Shown piece after piece: positions 33,558-46,018 of a stretch of DNA of 64,000 nt. Position 1 is the stretch's first letter, and each line of letters begins with the position of its first letter. The notes beneath the pieces were generated by a model. The model was not told the DNA's origin. It did not search any database and was given only the letters and a program-made list of their open reading frames with translations. Source of the stretch: Exophiala sp. HKRS030 (lineage: Eukaryota; Ascomycota; Eurotiomycetes; Chaetothyriales; Herpotrichiellaceae); the NCBI GenBank assembly GCA_023897205.1, contig JAHWDD010000003.1:2235665-2299664 (forward strand), given 5' to 3'. Both the position numbers and the translations under genes were made by a program.

Positions 33558-34358
33558 ATGCCTTCAACGGCCCTCTTCTACCTCCCACTCGCTCCGACTC
33601 AAACATCCCCCACCTCGACACTGATATCACACATTACACGTACTCTCCCCGCCGACCCTTTACCACCGTTCATCCTCGATCACCGTCTCTTCGTCGACAC
33701 ATCTTCCCTCTTACCCAACACCGACACCTCTAAACGTTCATTCACGAGCATTCTACACCTGTCTCAAATCCCACACGATTCATTTATCGGTACCACTGGT
33801 GCCGGTGCCGGTGCCGCCGCCCCTCCTTCCCAGCCTTCCCAATCCACTACGCCCACGACGGAACCTTCTCTGACAATCACGTCCCTTCCATCACCTGCGA
33901 CGGACACGTTGACCCAACTCATCGGCACGAAACTTCAACCTCAGTGGGCTCATCGTCAATCCGTCATAATCGACAACGGAACATCCCTGAGTCTACACGA
34001 CGGTGACTACACGGTCCGTATAGGTGACCTGAAGACATCACCGAGGGGAAACCAACCGCTGAGTCTCCGAGGGACCATTCTCGAAGTCACCTACAACGCT
34101 GATAAAGATGAGGACGTCGAGGAGGCGGCCACCGACGGCGCGACTGCGACTGCGACCGCACGTGTGGGCAAAGAGGACGAAACCCTCCTCCGTGGCGTCG
34201 TCGACGCACTCGCCGAGTCGGCGGGCGTGTCAATGGCGGGCGCTCGCGTGTTTTTCCGCAAGACGCTCCGTCAAGAGCGAGGCAAACTACCCCGCGGCGT
34301 GACCGATTGGGACCTCGTGAGGTTGTACATGACTGCACTGCGCGGGTCGAGGGGTTGA
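33558..34358 (+). CDS. med20: Mediator complex subunit 20 (Med20/Srb2)
   Basis: Intronless, 266 aa. It begins MPSTALFYLPLAP, the typical beta-strand start of Med20. The core strand-turn-strand ..LSLHDGDYTVRIGDLKTSP..GTILEVTYNAD matches the family's FxVRIGEL..RG.vvEIeY pattern. A QFIG.KLQPQW-like block precedes it (LTQLIGTKLQPQWAHRQSV). Insertions rich in Ala/Pro/Thr (about 90-120) and acidic/Ala (about 190-215) are common in filamentous fungi. Med20 forms the movable jaw of the Mediator head with Med18. Assignment rests on the VRIGDL region and overall plan rather than a long conserved stretch. The start is the first ATG; upstream in-frame sequence has only TTG. Confidence 0.75.
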   Translation: MPSTALFYLPLAPTQTSPTSTLISHITRTLPADPLPPFILDHRLFVDTSSLLPNTDTSKRSFTSILHLSQIPHDSFIGTTGAGAGAAAPPSQPSQSTTPTTEPSLTITSLPSPATDTLTQLIGTKLQPQWAHRQSVIIDNGTSLSLHDGDYTVRIGDLKTSPRGNQPLSLRGTILEVTYNADKDEDVEEAATDGATATATARVGKEDETLLRGVVDALAESAGVSMAGARVFFRKTLRQERGKLPRGVTDWDLVRLYMTALRGSRG

Positions 34359-35608
34359 AAGACTTGATGATTGATTCTCGAATCTTTTTGCTCTACAATA
34401 TGATGATACATACACTGCCTGTTTGTATGCCATGCGAGTATATTGGGCCCGAACAACAAATTCCTACAACACAGAAATCCCACCTACAATCAACGTCTGG
34501 ACGTCAAGGGTCCCCCGGTCCAGAATGGTATCATTCGATCCGAGGTCCACAATGGGACTGGACGATACTTGTACACATGGATCATGCCCGTCCCACAGTG
34601 GGCACATTCCCCCGTCAACAGCGACGACATGGCAACCAGCGGCCATCAAAGAAAAGAACCGTGTCCAAGGGCACTGTGTGGGAGAGATGAACGTCGAACC
34701 TCAATTCATACGGTCGCAACGCATGTCAATGACTCTCGCCACGGCGCACTGGCGCGCTCGACGCTCTCGACGCTCTCGAGCCCTCACGACATTTCCGATC
34801 TGATAGTCAACAAGATGCAATTCCCCATCGAGCGGAAATTCGAGCTTTTGTGTATTTCAAGGCGATGTCGGCGAGTTATGGCAAATCGACATGGCATTCT
34901 TGTCAATCATCTCATCTCATCTCTTCACGTCAAAATCACACTAGGAAGGGAATATCTAGACCCTCAGACTATAGAGAACGGATCTTCCGGACGATTCTCA
35001 GGTGTTTTCTTTGTTGATACCTAAATGTTTATATATTGCACATGTAAAGTATGTACTTGTGAAGATGGTCGTCAAGTATGTACAATGACAAAGAAACAAA
35101 ACACACAAAGACCGACCCTGGTTCAATATCTCGGGAAATGTTGGACAACCTTTGCCATGCCACGCCAAAAAAGAAGACAGCACACACAAATATCAAGTTG
35201 CCTTGTAAACCACCCGTGATCTCTTTTTTTCTTTTGCCCTCTAATAAAGAAAACGCCGCCGCCATGCCACGCCATGCCACTCACTACATGTCGTACCTTA
35301 TTAAGGTAGGGTATGTAGATAAGAGAGGAAAACTCAAAAATCAAAAGTCGCAGAGCAAGCACTGTATGGGCAGAATGTACATCTCCCATGTATATGTATA
35401 CTAAAAAAGCACAAAGGAGACAAAGTCATTTTTGACCACGGCCAACAATGCAATGCGAGAATTCAAACGCTTCGGGTTTTCTCTCTTGCTTTCTGTGCTC
35501 TTTCTTTTTTCACCTAACAGTTGGCTCTGTTTTCAAACACGAACTTTCGCAACCGACAATGCAGAAAGATCCGGCTAACACATTGAGTCTTACGGGACAG
35601 GTCTCTGC
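34359..35608. other. Convergent intergenic between med20 and the reductase gene
   Basis: About 1.25 kb between two stop codons. It includes GCCATGCCACGCCATGCCAC direct repeats at 35261-35280. I see no supported gene. Confidence 0.5.
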
Positions 35609-37564
35609 CTACCAAGTCTCTGCAATATATTGACCAGAAGCCTTCTTCTCGGCCCAGAAACTTTTGGCCTCGTCGAGGTTCAACTTGCCCTTGGCCATGG
35701 CGACATCGACGAGTGCGGCCTCGACGCCTTCACCCATGCCCTTGGAACTTCCACAGACAAAGATACGTCCGTCGAGGGCGTTGATGATGAACCAAACCAA
35801 ATCAGCTTGGTGCCGGACCTCTTCTTGGACATATCGTCCTTCGCCGCGACGAGACTGGACCACTTTCTTGACCTTGTCTTCGTGCACGCCCCAGTCACCC
35901 GAATAGAGCTCATCGAGTAGACTGTCCCGAATGCCCTGCAAAACCCACACCTTGTTGGCGCAGTTGGCAGACTTCAATCGTCGGTGAACAAAGCCTCTGA
36001 ATGGGGCGACGCCCACCCCGGCACCGATCAACAGCATGGGTCCGTCGCTGACGAACTCGCGGGCCAGCGGGTTGGCCATCAATCCACGGAACATGGGGAT
36101 TCTGAGGTCGAGGTCCTTGATGTCTTTGCCCTCCTTTTCGGCCTGGATGACCTGCTGGGCTAGTCTTTCCAAGAACCCAGACGACACACCCGTCCTCGTG
36201 CCCGTAAGGTAGTCTTCGGCTTCGTGAACCGACACGGCAATTTCAATAAGTCGTCGGCATTCCGTGCCGTCTCGTTGACAAGAGACCATGGGATCTTGGG
36301 AAAGTGAATAAAATCGTGGCATGAGCTGGTTGAGGACGGAAAGAAGGTAATCGAGCGGTGGCCTAGAAGACGGGAAAGCGTCTAGGACTTGTGGAATGGT
36401 CGTGTATGGTCCCGTTCGGAGGTCACAGAATGTGCCCTGACCCTGCGCCGAAGACAAATACATCAGGATCATCTTCTCGTGCTCATCTCCTGCATATTCT
36501 CCCAACAGGCGGAACAATTGTTTCGTCGGCGCATAGCTTTGAATGTCGGAACACCACGTCAATAGTTCTCTTCTCGTCGTGACCAGCTCCCTCGGAGCAT
36601 CGTCGCCCCAGATTGTTGGCCACCGTCCTGAGGTGGTCTTTAGCAATATCGGTTTGTCCCGCACGAAGCTCGGTACGCCCAACGTACTGAAAATCTTTTC
36701 CACCATCTGGGGAGAGTTCGGCGCGCACACACCGATGGCACCTCCTACGACAAAATCAACGTCGCCACCTTCGACAGGGTAATCTGTCACGTCGATATCG
36801 AAATGGTATGTTCTTTTCTCGGCACCGGATTTTGTCAATTCGCGCGCGTGGAAGAGAGGGGCGGAGTAAACTTGGTAAGGAGGGTGGGGGGTGACGAAAT
36901 TGGGGGGGTGCTTGAGGACTTCGGTGGTCTTTCGTTGCGGTGGTTGGGCGTATGTTGCATTTGTAGAGGTAGAGAGTGGCTCCAAGGAGACTGTCCTGGT
37001 GGGCATTTCGACGATTCCAGTCAACTCACTGTCCATACTCAGCGCACCCAGCTTCAGCTTCAGACTTCGGTACGCATCATTGTCGGGCTCTCGGATGGGT
37101 CGGGCACCTCCGGGGATCCCCTTGGCCGTCAGCTCTTGCAGCATACAGCAACCTCCGCCGCAGCACGCCTTCTGCACCATGGCAGTGGCAGTGCCCGCTT
37201 GTCCCAGAAATCGCCTTGCATCTTCGGAATCTTCCGAAACCAACACGGTCGAAGCTCTTCTCTTCCTAGGAGATTGAGTCTTTAGGAATGTCTGGCCGTG
37301 CCGTTGTTGTTCGTCGAAGGAATCGTCGGACGAGTTCTCGGTGGGGGTGGTGGGGGTTGTGTCTATACTAGAGGCATCGTTGTCGGAGTAAGTGCCCGTG
37401 GTTGTGATCCTCGAAATAGGTGATTGACTGAATTGTGACGTGCTCGTCGACAATTTCCGCGTCCGCGAAGGATCTTCCGGTATGGGATTGTCAGGGTGTG
37501 AATGTGCCGTGAGAGGAACTGCTTGGCCGGCGGAAGACATGGACGTGTGAGCTGCGCTGCTCAT
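35609..37564 (-). CDS. FAD/NADPH reductase domain protein without FMN domain (diflavin-reductase-like), CCxxxCC motif
   Basis: 651 aa from ATG 37564. Residues 1-130 are Ser/Thr-rich and disordered, with a basic SPRKRR patch. Residues 134-140 read CCGGGCC. From about 220 the protein follows the FAD-binding and NADPH-binding halves of the cytochrome P450 reductase/sulfite reductase/NOS reductase family. These include PRFYSLS at 416-422 (FAD), GAGVGVAPFRGF at 514-525 (NADPH pyrophosphate), FVCGSSKGMGEGVEAAL near 602 and a C-terminal aromatic (ETW). No N-terminal flavodoxin/FMN domain is encoded upstream. A spliced FMN exon is not visible within the next kb. It should pass electrons from NADPH through FAD to an unknown acceptor. 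The frame stays open to an upstream ATG at 37714 whose segment contains a TTTTCCAG acceptor-like site, so I take that as leader. Confidence 0.8.
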   Translation of the reverse strand: MSSAAHTSMSSAGQAVPLTAHSHPDNPIPEDPSRTRKLSTSTSQFSQSPISRITTTGTYSDNDASSIDTTPTTPTENSSDDSFDEQQRHGQTFLKTQSPRKRRASTVLVSEDSEDARRFLGQAGTATAMVQKACCGGGCCMLQELTAKGIPGGARPIREPDNDAYRSLKLKLGALSMDSELTGIVEMPTRTVSLEPLSTSTNATYAQPPQRKTTEVLKHPPNFVTPHPPYQVYSAPLFHARELTKSGAEKRTYHFDIDVTDYPVEGGDVDFVVGGAIGVCAPNSPQMVEKIFSTLGVPSFVRDKPILLKTTSGRWPTIWGDDAPRELVTTRRELLTWCSDIQSYAPTKQLFRLLGEYAGDEHEKMILMYLSSAQGQGTFCDLRTGPYTTIPQVLDAFPSSRPPLDYLLSVLNQLMPRFYSLSQDPMVSCQRDGTECRRLIEIAVSVHEAEDYLTGTRTGVSSGFLERLAQQVIQAEKEGKDIKDLDLRIPMFRGLMANPLAREFVSDGPMLLIGAGVGVAPFRGFVHRRLKSANCANKVWVLQGIRDSLLDELYSGDWGVHEDKVKKVVQSRRGEGRYVQEEVRHQADLVWFIINALDGRIFVCGSSKGMGEGVEAALVDVAMAKGKLNLDEAKSFWAEKKASGQYIAETW

Positions 37565-40500
37565 CCTGAGATTTGTGTGTGGAGGGATTGAGTGGTGGTG
37601 GCCGCGGCAAGCACCTGGAAAATTGTAGGAGAGGTTAGATGGCTGTGAATGTCGAGGAAAACAGCGGGAAGCATTCTTGAAGAATCGCACTCGATTCAAC
37701 ATGAACTGAAGCATCCAGAAGACGGCCGAGGTGTTTGAAAAGGATTTGAGATCATTATGCAAGCGGCTGATAAAAAAAGAAAGGTGAGAGGGAACTTACG
37801 AGGGTGCTGAGGAGTTGGAAATGTGGATGATGTAAGAAGGCCTGGTGCACCGAAAGTGCGGAATTCTGCGTGTTTTGTAGGAGCGATTCAGCAGCCACTT
37901 TGGTATCTGTACGCGATGAGACGACACTTTGTTTGGTGCCCAAGGAGACAAGACAGGCCAAAGCAAACACAGCGATCGCGTGTGCCCTCGCTCTTGGTCT
38001 GATCAGACCATTCCCCGAGTTCGCCGAAAGGAGTGTGAGGGTCGAGAGGTATTCGAGGGGGAGTAAACGATCGCGACGTTGAATAATTAATGAGGGTATT
38101 ATTTAACGAGTTCTCTCAAAAAGAGGGAAAAGAGAGAAATCCCGGGAGGCGGCTCACAAGGAATTAAGAAATAAGAACAATGGGGGAATTGTCGATGGGC
38201 GTTGCGGAAATCGGCAAATATCGGTGTCGAGCAAATCAACGGTTGGTAGGCATCATGTGGGCTGATTTATGGACTGATTCCGTTCTGTTTCTTGTTGGGC
38301 TTTTCCATTTATTTGTTACGGATACAACTACTTGCCTTTCCTTCATTCCCCGGATCACGCCCTCTCCCTCTCTCCTTCTTCCCACACATGCCGATGCTCA
38401 CCGAATATCCTTGTTCGCTCTTCATTCCGCGACTCTCAAATCCTCGTACGAGTGGACGAACATCTCCTGTACTGTAACGAGTTCCTGCTGGTGAAGTGGC
38501 GCAGAGTGCACGGTGGTCTCCGTCAAACCCCACCATTCCTTGATCCGTGGAAGAAAGATTGGATCAGATAAGATCATCTTGTCATGGATTATCTTTTTTG
38601 AGGGTCAGAAATTCTAAACTATGGAGTGCGAGTACGACGATATCGGCCGCATCCATCTCCTTATTGTAGCCAACCCAACACTCTGTACAAAGACTTCGTA
38701 CCAAGTTATCTTGTCCTATCAATATTGTATTTTTCAACATTTTCCTTTCTCCACCTGCATACAGTGAGAGTATTACATTGACCTCTTATGTGTATTGAGG
38801 TAAGCAAGCAAGCACTTCATCTTGGAGTGAGCAAATGACTGTGCACAAAGTGGTACGATACTTATGATCTGAAAGTCAAGGATCTCCGATCGCGGCCCAA
38901 GTTCTAACAAAGTACGAACTACTGCAAGTGCCGCGATGCCGGTGCCTCGCCTCGGTTCCCCCGCTCCTATTATATCGTAGAGATAATCTATCGAGAGATA
39001 ATCTAATCTTATCCAATCTCCCGGCGTCGCATCCATGTACAATACATGGTACTCCGTACTGTACATATGTACAACTCACACATCCCGTGGTCCCCGACTC
39101 ACACCATCCCACGCCGTCTCCTTTTCAAGCATGGCCTTGTCTCCATTGTTCATCTGTTGAAACAACCTCATTAGTAGTATGTAGGCACCTTATCCTTACC
39201 ACAGATTATGTAGACCTCTCTTATCCGTACCTTTGTCACCATTTTTTTCTCTCTCTCTCTCTCACTCCCACCGTGGGTGTGTGTGCAGTGAGTGACACGC
39301 TTTTATTCATTCTAGAAAAATCTCATCTTGACTTTGCCCCGGAATGCGGAGTAACTACTTTGTTACCATTCCAGCAACAACAACAGCAACAACACCACCA
39401 CCACCACCACGACCAAAATTGGTACCAAGGTGATGTGAACCCCCAAGGTCTCAAATGAAGGAACAAAAATGATGAGATGAGAAATGTTTCCGTCCCTTGG
39501 GCTCATACTGTGCCGTACGGAAGAGGTTGACGAACCTGTAGGTTACACTCTCCCCCTGAGATTGACGCCTCGACGTTGTCATCCTCGGTAGTGGGGGATT
39601 ATAGTGATCTCACGAGTAAAACTGACCGGTGAGGGAGGAGAACTCTTGGCCAGACATCACACAAAGATTGTTGTCGTAAAAAAAAACAGGAAAGAATTGG
39701 ATTTCCCAAAAGTTATCTACAGATATTTGTCCTCGGATTTTCTTACTATATCTCCAGTACTTGGTATTTGAAAGAAATCCTCGGAGCCCTAATTTGTTTG
39801 AAAATTGATGTCAATCAAAGCACCAACGCGAGGTATGAGATTCACACGACGCGAGGTATTTGATTTGTCTTTTTTTTTGTTCTCATGGTACTCGGCGCGT
39901 AATACAGCAAGCTTTTAGTTGTAAGTAAATCTATAGTACATACAGTACATTGCAAAAAAGTAAGAGAGGAGGTACGACTGAACCAAAAGTATTACAGATT
40001 ACCTTACCTAGGTAGGGGCAGGTCTTCCAAGGTGTGTCGTATGAGTCATCCATGTCGGGGTGTACATCTGGTAAGATACTTTCACAGTACTTATTTCCGC
40101 TTCACTCTCTACATCAGTCTACTCTACCCCATTTGTTTATATACATGTACACCTACAAAAGTCACCAAAATCAACCAGAGAAAAAAACCGCCCCATGTCC
40201 TTTCCGGGCTTCAAAGAGAGAAAAAGGCTGTTTCAAAAGTACCGAATCACACAGTACATCATCAAGACAACATTATTATGACCACCTGGGCATTGATTTC
40301 TCAATCTGACATCCTTGTCCTGACCCTTACCATTTACTTTCTAGGCCCCCCCTCCCCCCTTTAAACCTATGACCATTACATTTGACGCCACATGAGAACT
40401 CTACCTGCCATAAACTCTTTCGTCCGAGGTATTTACAGTTTTGATTTCTTCTTTTGGGGTTGTCGAAATAGTCAAAGCAGGGAGGAGAGACACGACGAGT

Positions 40501-43500
40501 CATTTGACAGAAAGGCAGACAAGAAAGCGAGGCGGACATACTCCGTACAGGAAAACTTTCTAGTCCGAATCGATCACCCCCTGGCTAGTCCCTTGGTTCC
40601 CCCCGGGGCAGTCTCAGATCACCATCTATCTCTGCATAGTCTTGAATTAAAAAAACAAAAAGAACACACTTACCTCGAGTATGTCGTGAAAAGCATTATA
40701 AACTTCAGCCCTGGCCACATGGTGTTTTTCCTGTCTCTTTTGCCATCATCATTGTCGTCATCAACAAGAAAACAAGACTTGGTACCCACCTTGCTGTACC
40801 ACCAAAGGGACGATGAAGATAATGAGGCCCCCAACTGATCGCAAAACGTAAAGAAGCGAAAATCACGGAGCTATGACACGGGGGCCGCCTGGGGTAGATG
40901 GGGGCAAAGCATGAGCCAGCCGCTCAAAGTACGCAGTCTCTCTTTGCCTCTGATGAATGACGGACATGTTTCGTACTACTCGAGAAGCACCTACCAAAAG
41001 AACCTTGGTAAAGCTACAGTAGGGTTTTTAGGCAAATAGTGTGGTGACGTGACAAGCCCAGAGCCTCCAAAACCCCCAACTGACCCCTGTATCTCCAGCC
41101 TCCGAGACCACCGCTATCCTATACCCTAAAGGAGGCATGTGCCCGTCCAAGATAGAAGTACTGTACCCCGGACGGGAATTCCAGGTACGGGCTCAAAGCT
41201 CACACAAACTCGTGGCTCATCCGGTAGACTTTCCCTCCCCCCCTCAAGACCTTAAAAAGAACTCAATGTCCCTTTCACTTGTTGGCAGACAAGCAAAGAT
41301 GAAACAAGAAAGGCCGGGGTATCCTGGGATAGAGTTGACTTACCGCTCAGAGGGCCAGCCCGCGACAGAACTCAGACCTTGGAAGGCGCACACCTGGTAC
41401 TCCGTCCAACTCAACAACACGGATGTCGGCCTGTAAGATTCGGCCTCTGTCGCACAGGTCCACGTCCGCGGCCACTCCTTATCTCGCCTGGACCTAGCTG
41501 GGATCCTTGTCCTCAAGTGTTCGTAGCTCGCACTAAACGCACCATCGAATGATGTATGCCATGGCGCCAATAGGTGCTACAATAGAATCACAAAAGTATC
41601 GACCATGAGGTTAGAGATGATCCAGTTTAATAGAATCAAATGTGTCGTGAGTAGTTTTAAGCCGAATATGACAACAGAGAAGTACTCTGTCGAGAGAAAC
41701 TGTAGATCCATACGGTACTTGCGAGATATGCCCGATGCTGTTCATGGTTGTCGATCTCTAACTCGATAACCACCGGAGGAAGCCCTGGAGATAAAATTCA
41801 GACTGTGTCTGGAGCCAAAGGGTTCTAGCCTTCCGGGGGCGACCAAGCACCCGGATACCCTCCCATCTCTCCAGGTTTTCTCTTCAAGTTTACGCCATGG
41901 GACGGCACAAGAGCCTGGCCGGAGCGTATGCCAAACTCGTATCCTACCGCTGTTGCCGTTCTTTCCGGCTTGAAGATGATGAATGGACAGGGCACAGGCT
42001 CATAACAGCACTTGTGAGTTGTCGGAGAGGATGTCCGTCAAAGAAAGGGTTGCTAGCGTTACAAGGATCTTTTGCCTCTACGTCTGCGCAGGCAAAAAAG
42101 TCTGTCAGTGAAAAAGACACAAACCCGTGGTGTTTCTCTCGACGGCTACCTACCTTACGCATCCGTGGTAATTCAAGGAGCCAGCAGTCTAGACTGCACG
42201 AGTTTCCAAATGAAGATAAACCTTGATTTGAGGCATTGGCCACATAAGAGCTGCCGTTGTCTAGATGGTGCGCCACAAGTGTGCACCTACACCTTTGAAA
42301 TCAGTCCGTCTGTAAACCACGTCTTCAGATACTTCGACAAGCCTCCCCGACCCGTAGGGAAGTCTCAGGTCTGGCACGCTGAACTCGAATTGCCGATCAG
42401 TTCTCGCTCAATCGGACTAAGTACTCGTTACGAGTCATGGCTTGGGGCTGCTAGAAGTATATTGTAGGCCTGCAACCCCTGCTTAGCCCCATAGATACCC
42501 TGCATCTCGCTTGCTTCAATGCATAAGGACCCGCGGAGGACGTACATACAATACGTGACCGATAGTACCAATTCGGTATTGTGTTCGTCAGTGGCGCCCC
42601 TTCTCTGGAGTCTGAGCGTGGAAACACATCAGGCAGAATAATGGTTGTCTCCGGCATTATTATGGCTGCTCCAAATTCCCAAACGATCGCGTGAGGACAT
42701 ACCCTGGGAGGACTGCGCCAAAGGTATCACAGTGGTCCAGCTATGATCCCGCGCTGGTGCTCAACCAGGACCTGACCGAAGTGAAATGATTGGCCTTGTC
42801 TAGCTTTCTTCCATCGACACTCTTAGGGCCTTGAGTAGAAGGGAAACGAGCACAGTCGAAAGCCCAGGGACAAACAGAGGCGGCGACCGTGGGTAGCCTG
42901 GAAGTGTGTGGTCCAGGGGTCAATCACTGAGAGGGTGCCTCTTACTCCTGGCCTCAGCCCCAGGCTTGACCCGGGCCCCGTTTTCAGGGTGTGCCGGATC
43001 AAAAATCTGGGCCTGAGGTGATGCTATCAAGCTCTGTACTAGCCCAGACCTCGCCCGAGAATGTTAAAAGCCCATGGAACAGGGGGTATGGTCTCTAGTC
43101 CCAGAACGTACTTCCAACCTGGCCAAATCGAGTTGTGCGGTGGAGTGTGATTTCCGTCAAGTGCAATGCTGGTGTTTTGAACATGGTTGCGGTCTGCAAG
43201 GACCAACAGAATCTGGAAAAGGAGAATTGGGTAAGGAGCCGTATACCTGTAGCCCTAACCACCTTCCTGACAGCTGATCAAAGCCCTTGGGTTAGAAGCG
43301 ACCACCCGGTGAGGGAAGAACAAGTCCTGGAGGGAGAAAACAGGCCCTTTGCGAGAAAATGCGCCCTCTGGTACCCTTTACATCGCATGATCGCCTGAAT
43401 GGCCAGCTATGGCAATGATTCTCTCTTTCTCTACAGAGTATCATTCGTTGCTGCTGGAGGAATTTGCTCTTCCCATTCAGAGACAACTACCAGTCGTCTG

Positions 43501-46018
43501 CTGGTCACCACTGACAGACGATCTTGCGGAAGTTGCCGTACTCGCACTGCTAGCAGCTACAAAGAGCAGCTGAGTACAGCTCACGGCCTCTATTGGACGC
43601 GTCAAAAATGTGGTTTAATTTCCGAATCTCGATCTGTTTTCATCCTGCTCGGATATTTTCTCCTCGAACCAAAAGATGTCCATGGTCGAGCAGATAACTC
43701 TTGGTAAACTTGTTTTTTCTCTCCCATCACTAATGTGCTTGTTGACTGGTATGATTACGTGTGTGCCTGTAATGTTGCTGGATCATAAACTTCTCCTCGA
43801 CTTTGTGATCGACTGTCGCGGCGCCTTAAAACATGTAGAGTTTGTGATTTTGGTGGGCTCAACGCCCTCCATCGGTTGATTCTCTTCCGACCCTGTGAGA
43901 CAACTCCCATCATTGGCTTCAACACCAGGAGTGTCAGGGATGTGATCAGTGTTCCCCCGCAAAGTCAAAAAAGTCAATGAATCATGTGCCCTGCAAGGCG
44001 CTGTAACAGATGGAAGAGTATCGTACTGTATCTGTGTAAGCGTCCTGTTAGGTAAGTGAGCGAACCCTGGAAGGCCCCAATCTACAAAGTTCGAGGTACG
44101 AGTAAGTGAAGTCTCCAGTAATATTAATCGAGTAACTTCTGCGCAGAAAGAGGTCTGTATAACATCGTCACGTGTGCCAAGGCGTTCTAATGTCGACGGT
44201 CTGGCCTTGTCCACCTAATGTGTCTGCGTTTTACCGAGTTCGGTGAGTCCGAAATCCACATTCGGGACTTGCCCTGCCATGACTGAAATGGCCATGCAGA
44301 GACACCTTGGGCTTGATGTGGCAAATGTTGGCATGTTCAAGGACTAGTTAGGAATGTCGGATAGCCAACGCCGCCAACTCATGACAGTATTTGCAAGGTT
44401 GGGGGTTTTTTTTGCGCTGTCTCGGGGGTTCCACCTAGGACACTGGGTCACGGAGACCATTTTGTCGTTAAGTAGGCTGGTGATTGGCGGTTTCGTACCG
44501 ATTGACTATCCCGGCGCCTCTGACCTGGCCAGGGTGTAGATGAGCCGCCTCAAAAGGGAAACCCAGACATGGGATTTCAATACTTGCACCATAACAGATA
44601 CCAATACCAGAATTCCGTACATGCGTCCCGCATTCCATCCCCCACTTCAAAAAGGGCACGTAGGCGAGATGTCAAGTGTCAAAGTGCCAGATTTCGTCCC
44701 TAGGCGAAACTTATCTTCAAAGATCCTGGAAAGTGCCCAAGGTGGAGTGCCGGGGCTGCTACCACTAATCGTGCAAGAGATACTAGCCTTCAGCTGTCCA
44801 GCTGTGTCTACGACTAGTCGCTGTGGTATGCATTGGTGGCCCCCGTAGACAAAAGGTTTGCGGCACAACGTTTTCTTTAGACTGGCAGGCCTGTGGGTCG
44901 CTGGGGGATTGATGCATATCGACTCGAGCTCGAGGGCTCGGGATTGAGCCGTGTTGTTTGACCTTTTGTTTTCGGCAAAAGACTTTGAAAATTTCAGTGC
45001 CAAAATCCACGCCTTGTGGCGATTGATATCGCGTCCCAAAGTCTTGTTTACAGCTGAAAATGGATTATGGACCTGGAGGCAACATGCATCACGAGTCATG
45101 GAATGAGCCCACCTAGGAAAAACCACCCAAAGCACCGAAAAATCCTCTGATTTTGGCTTGAAGTTATCCTTTCCATTACCACACCTTCCGCAGGTAGCAG
45201 CCTGGGCAGCGACTATATTGGCCACCAAAGTCCTTTCCAGCCGGGCCCATGTGACGTGTCGGTGGCCTGTTCAGTTGGTGATCAACAGCAGTGTATTGTG
45301 CAGACTCAAGTCTTCGCTGATGGGATCCTTGTTCTAGCATGTACACTGCATGGAGCTGGATGGGTCTATTGTGCTGTCGTCGACATTCCCAAGCCATGAC
45401 AGCCCATGGAACTCCACCGTAATTCAGTAGGATAATATCATCCAACACGAATGGGGAAAATGAATGCAATTCTCATTTTGCTTGTCCCTGGATCTTTGAC
45501 CCTGCTAGGGTCTCATACCATGTCCGCCGCCGCCGCATGAGGCCACACCACCTGGTGGCCTTTGCAGATACGAGGTCTTTCCGACCCGGCCGAAGGCGCA
45601 AATAATACAGTCAAAGGCTAACAATGTACCAGGGTACCAGCCATCTGCATGTGTAAATTGCGACAAGGAAAGTATAATATTGAGCCGAGACTCGACAGGT
45701 CTGTGATTCTGTCAATGAAGAGCTTTGAGCACGTAATTGGCTCCCCCAGCCCAAGCAATGTTTCTTCTGCTGTATGTGTATTTTCTGTTCCTGTTGTATC
45801 ATTACATGTGCCCTGTAAACTCTGTCTCTTGCCGAAAAAAGTGCTGTTCTGATCCGAAAAAAACGAGGCTGGCATTGCCGTAAGGATGAAGTGTCATGCC
45901 TGGAAGGTAAAACAACAACGTAAAGTATCCCCGAATGAAGACAGACTAAAACTGTAAGGTCAAAAACAAACTCGCTTCGCCACCCCAAATGAAACCCGTT
46001 CTATTGCCGTAGATCACT
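37565..46018. other. Gene desert of about 8.4 kb
   Basis: No ORF here has an ATG start, recognisable domain and plausible length together. Visible content is simple sequence: a CT run at 39247-39267, a (CAA/CAC)n tract at 39373-39410, TACTCCGTA motifs at 39050 and 40539, and scattered poly-T. From 41.5 to 45.6 kb the sequence has mixed composition, with frames under 200 codons and no detectable homology by eye. It lies between the promoter of the reductase gene and the 3' end of the homeobox gene. It could hold non-coding transcripts or decayed elements; I cannot show either. Confidence 0.6.
39364..39410 (+). repeat. CAA/CAC trinucleotide microsatellite
   Basis: Short tract CAGCAACAACAACAGCAACA followed by CACCACCACCACCAC. 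It would read as poly-Q/poly-H, but the surrounding frame is unsupported. Confidence 0.85.

Noticed and set aside
44647..45228. 194-codon minus frame in the desert
   Set aside because: It lacks an ATG at its beginning, has no domain, and is interrupted by low-complexity parts.
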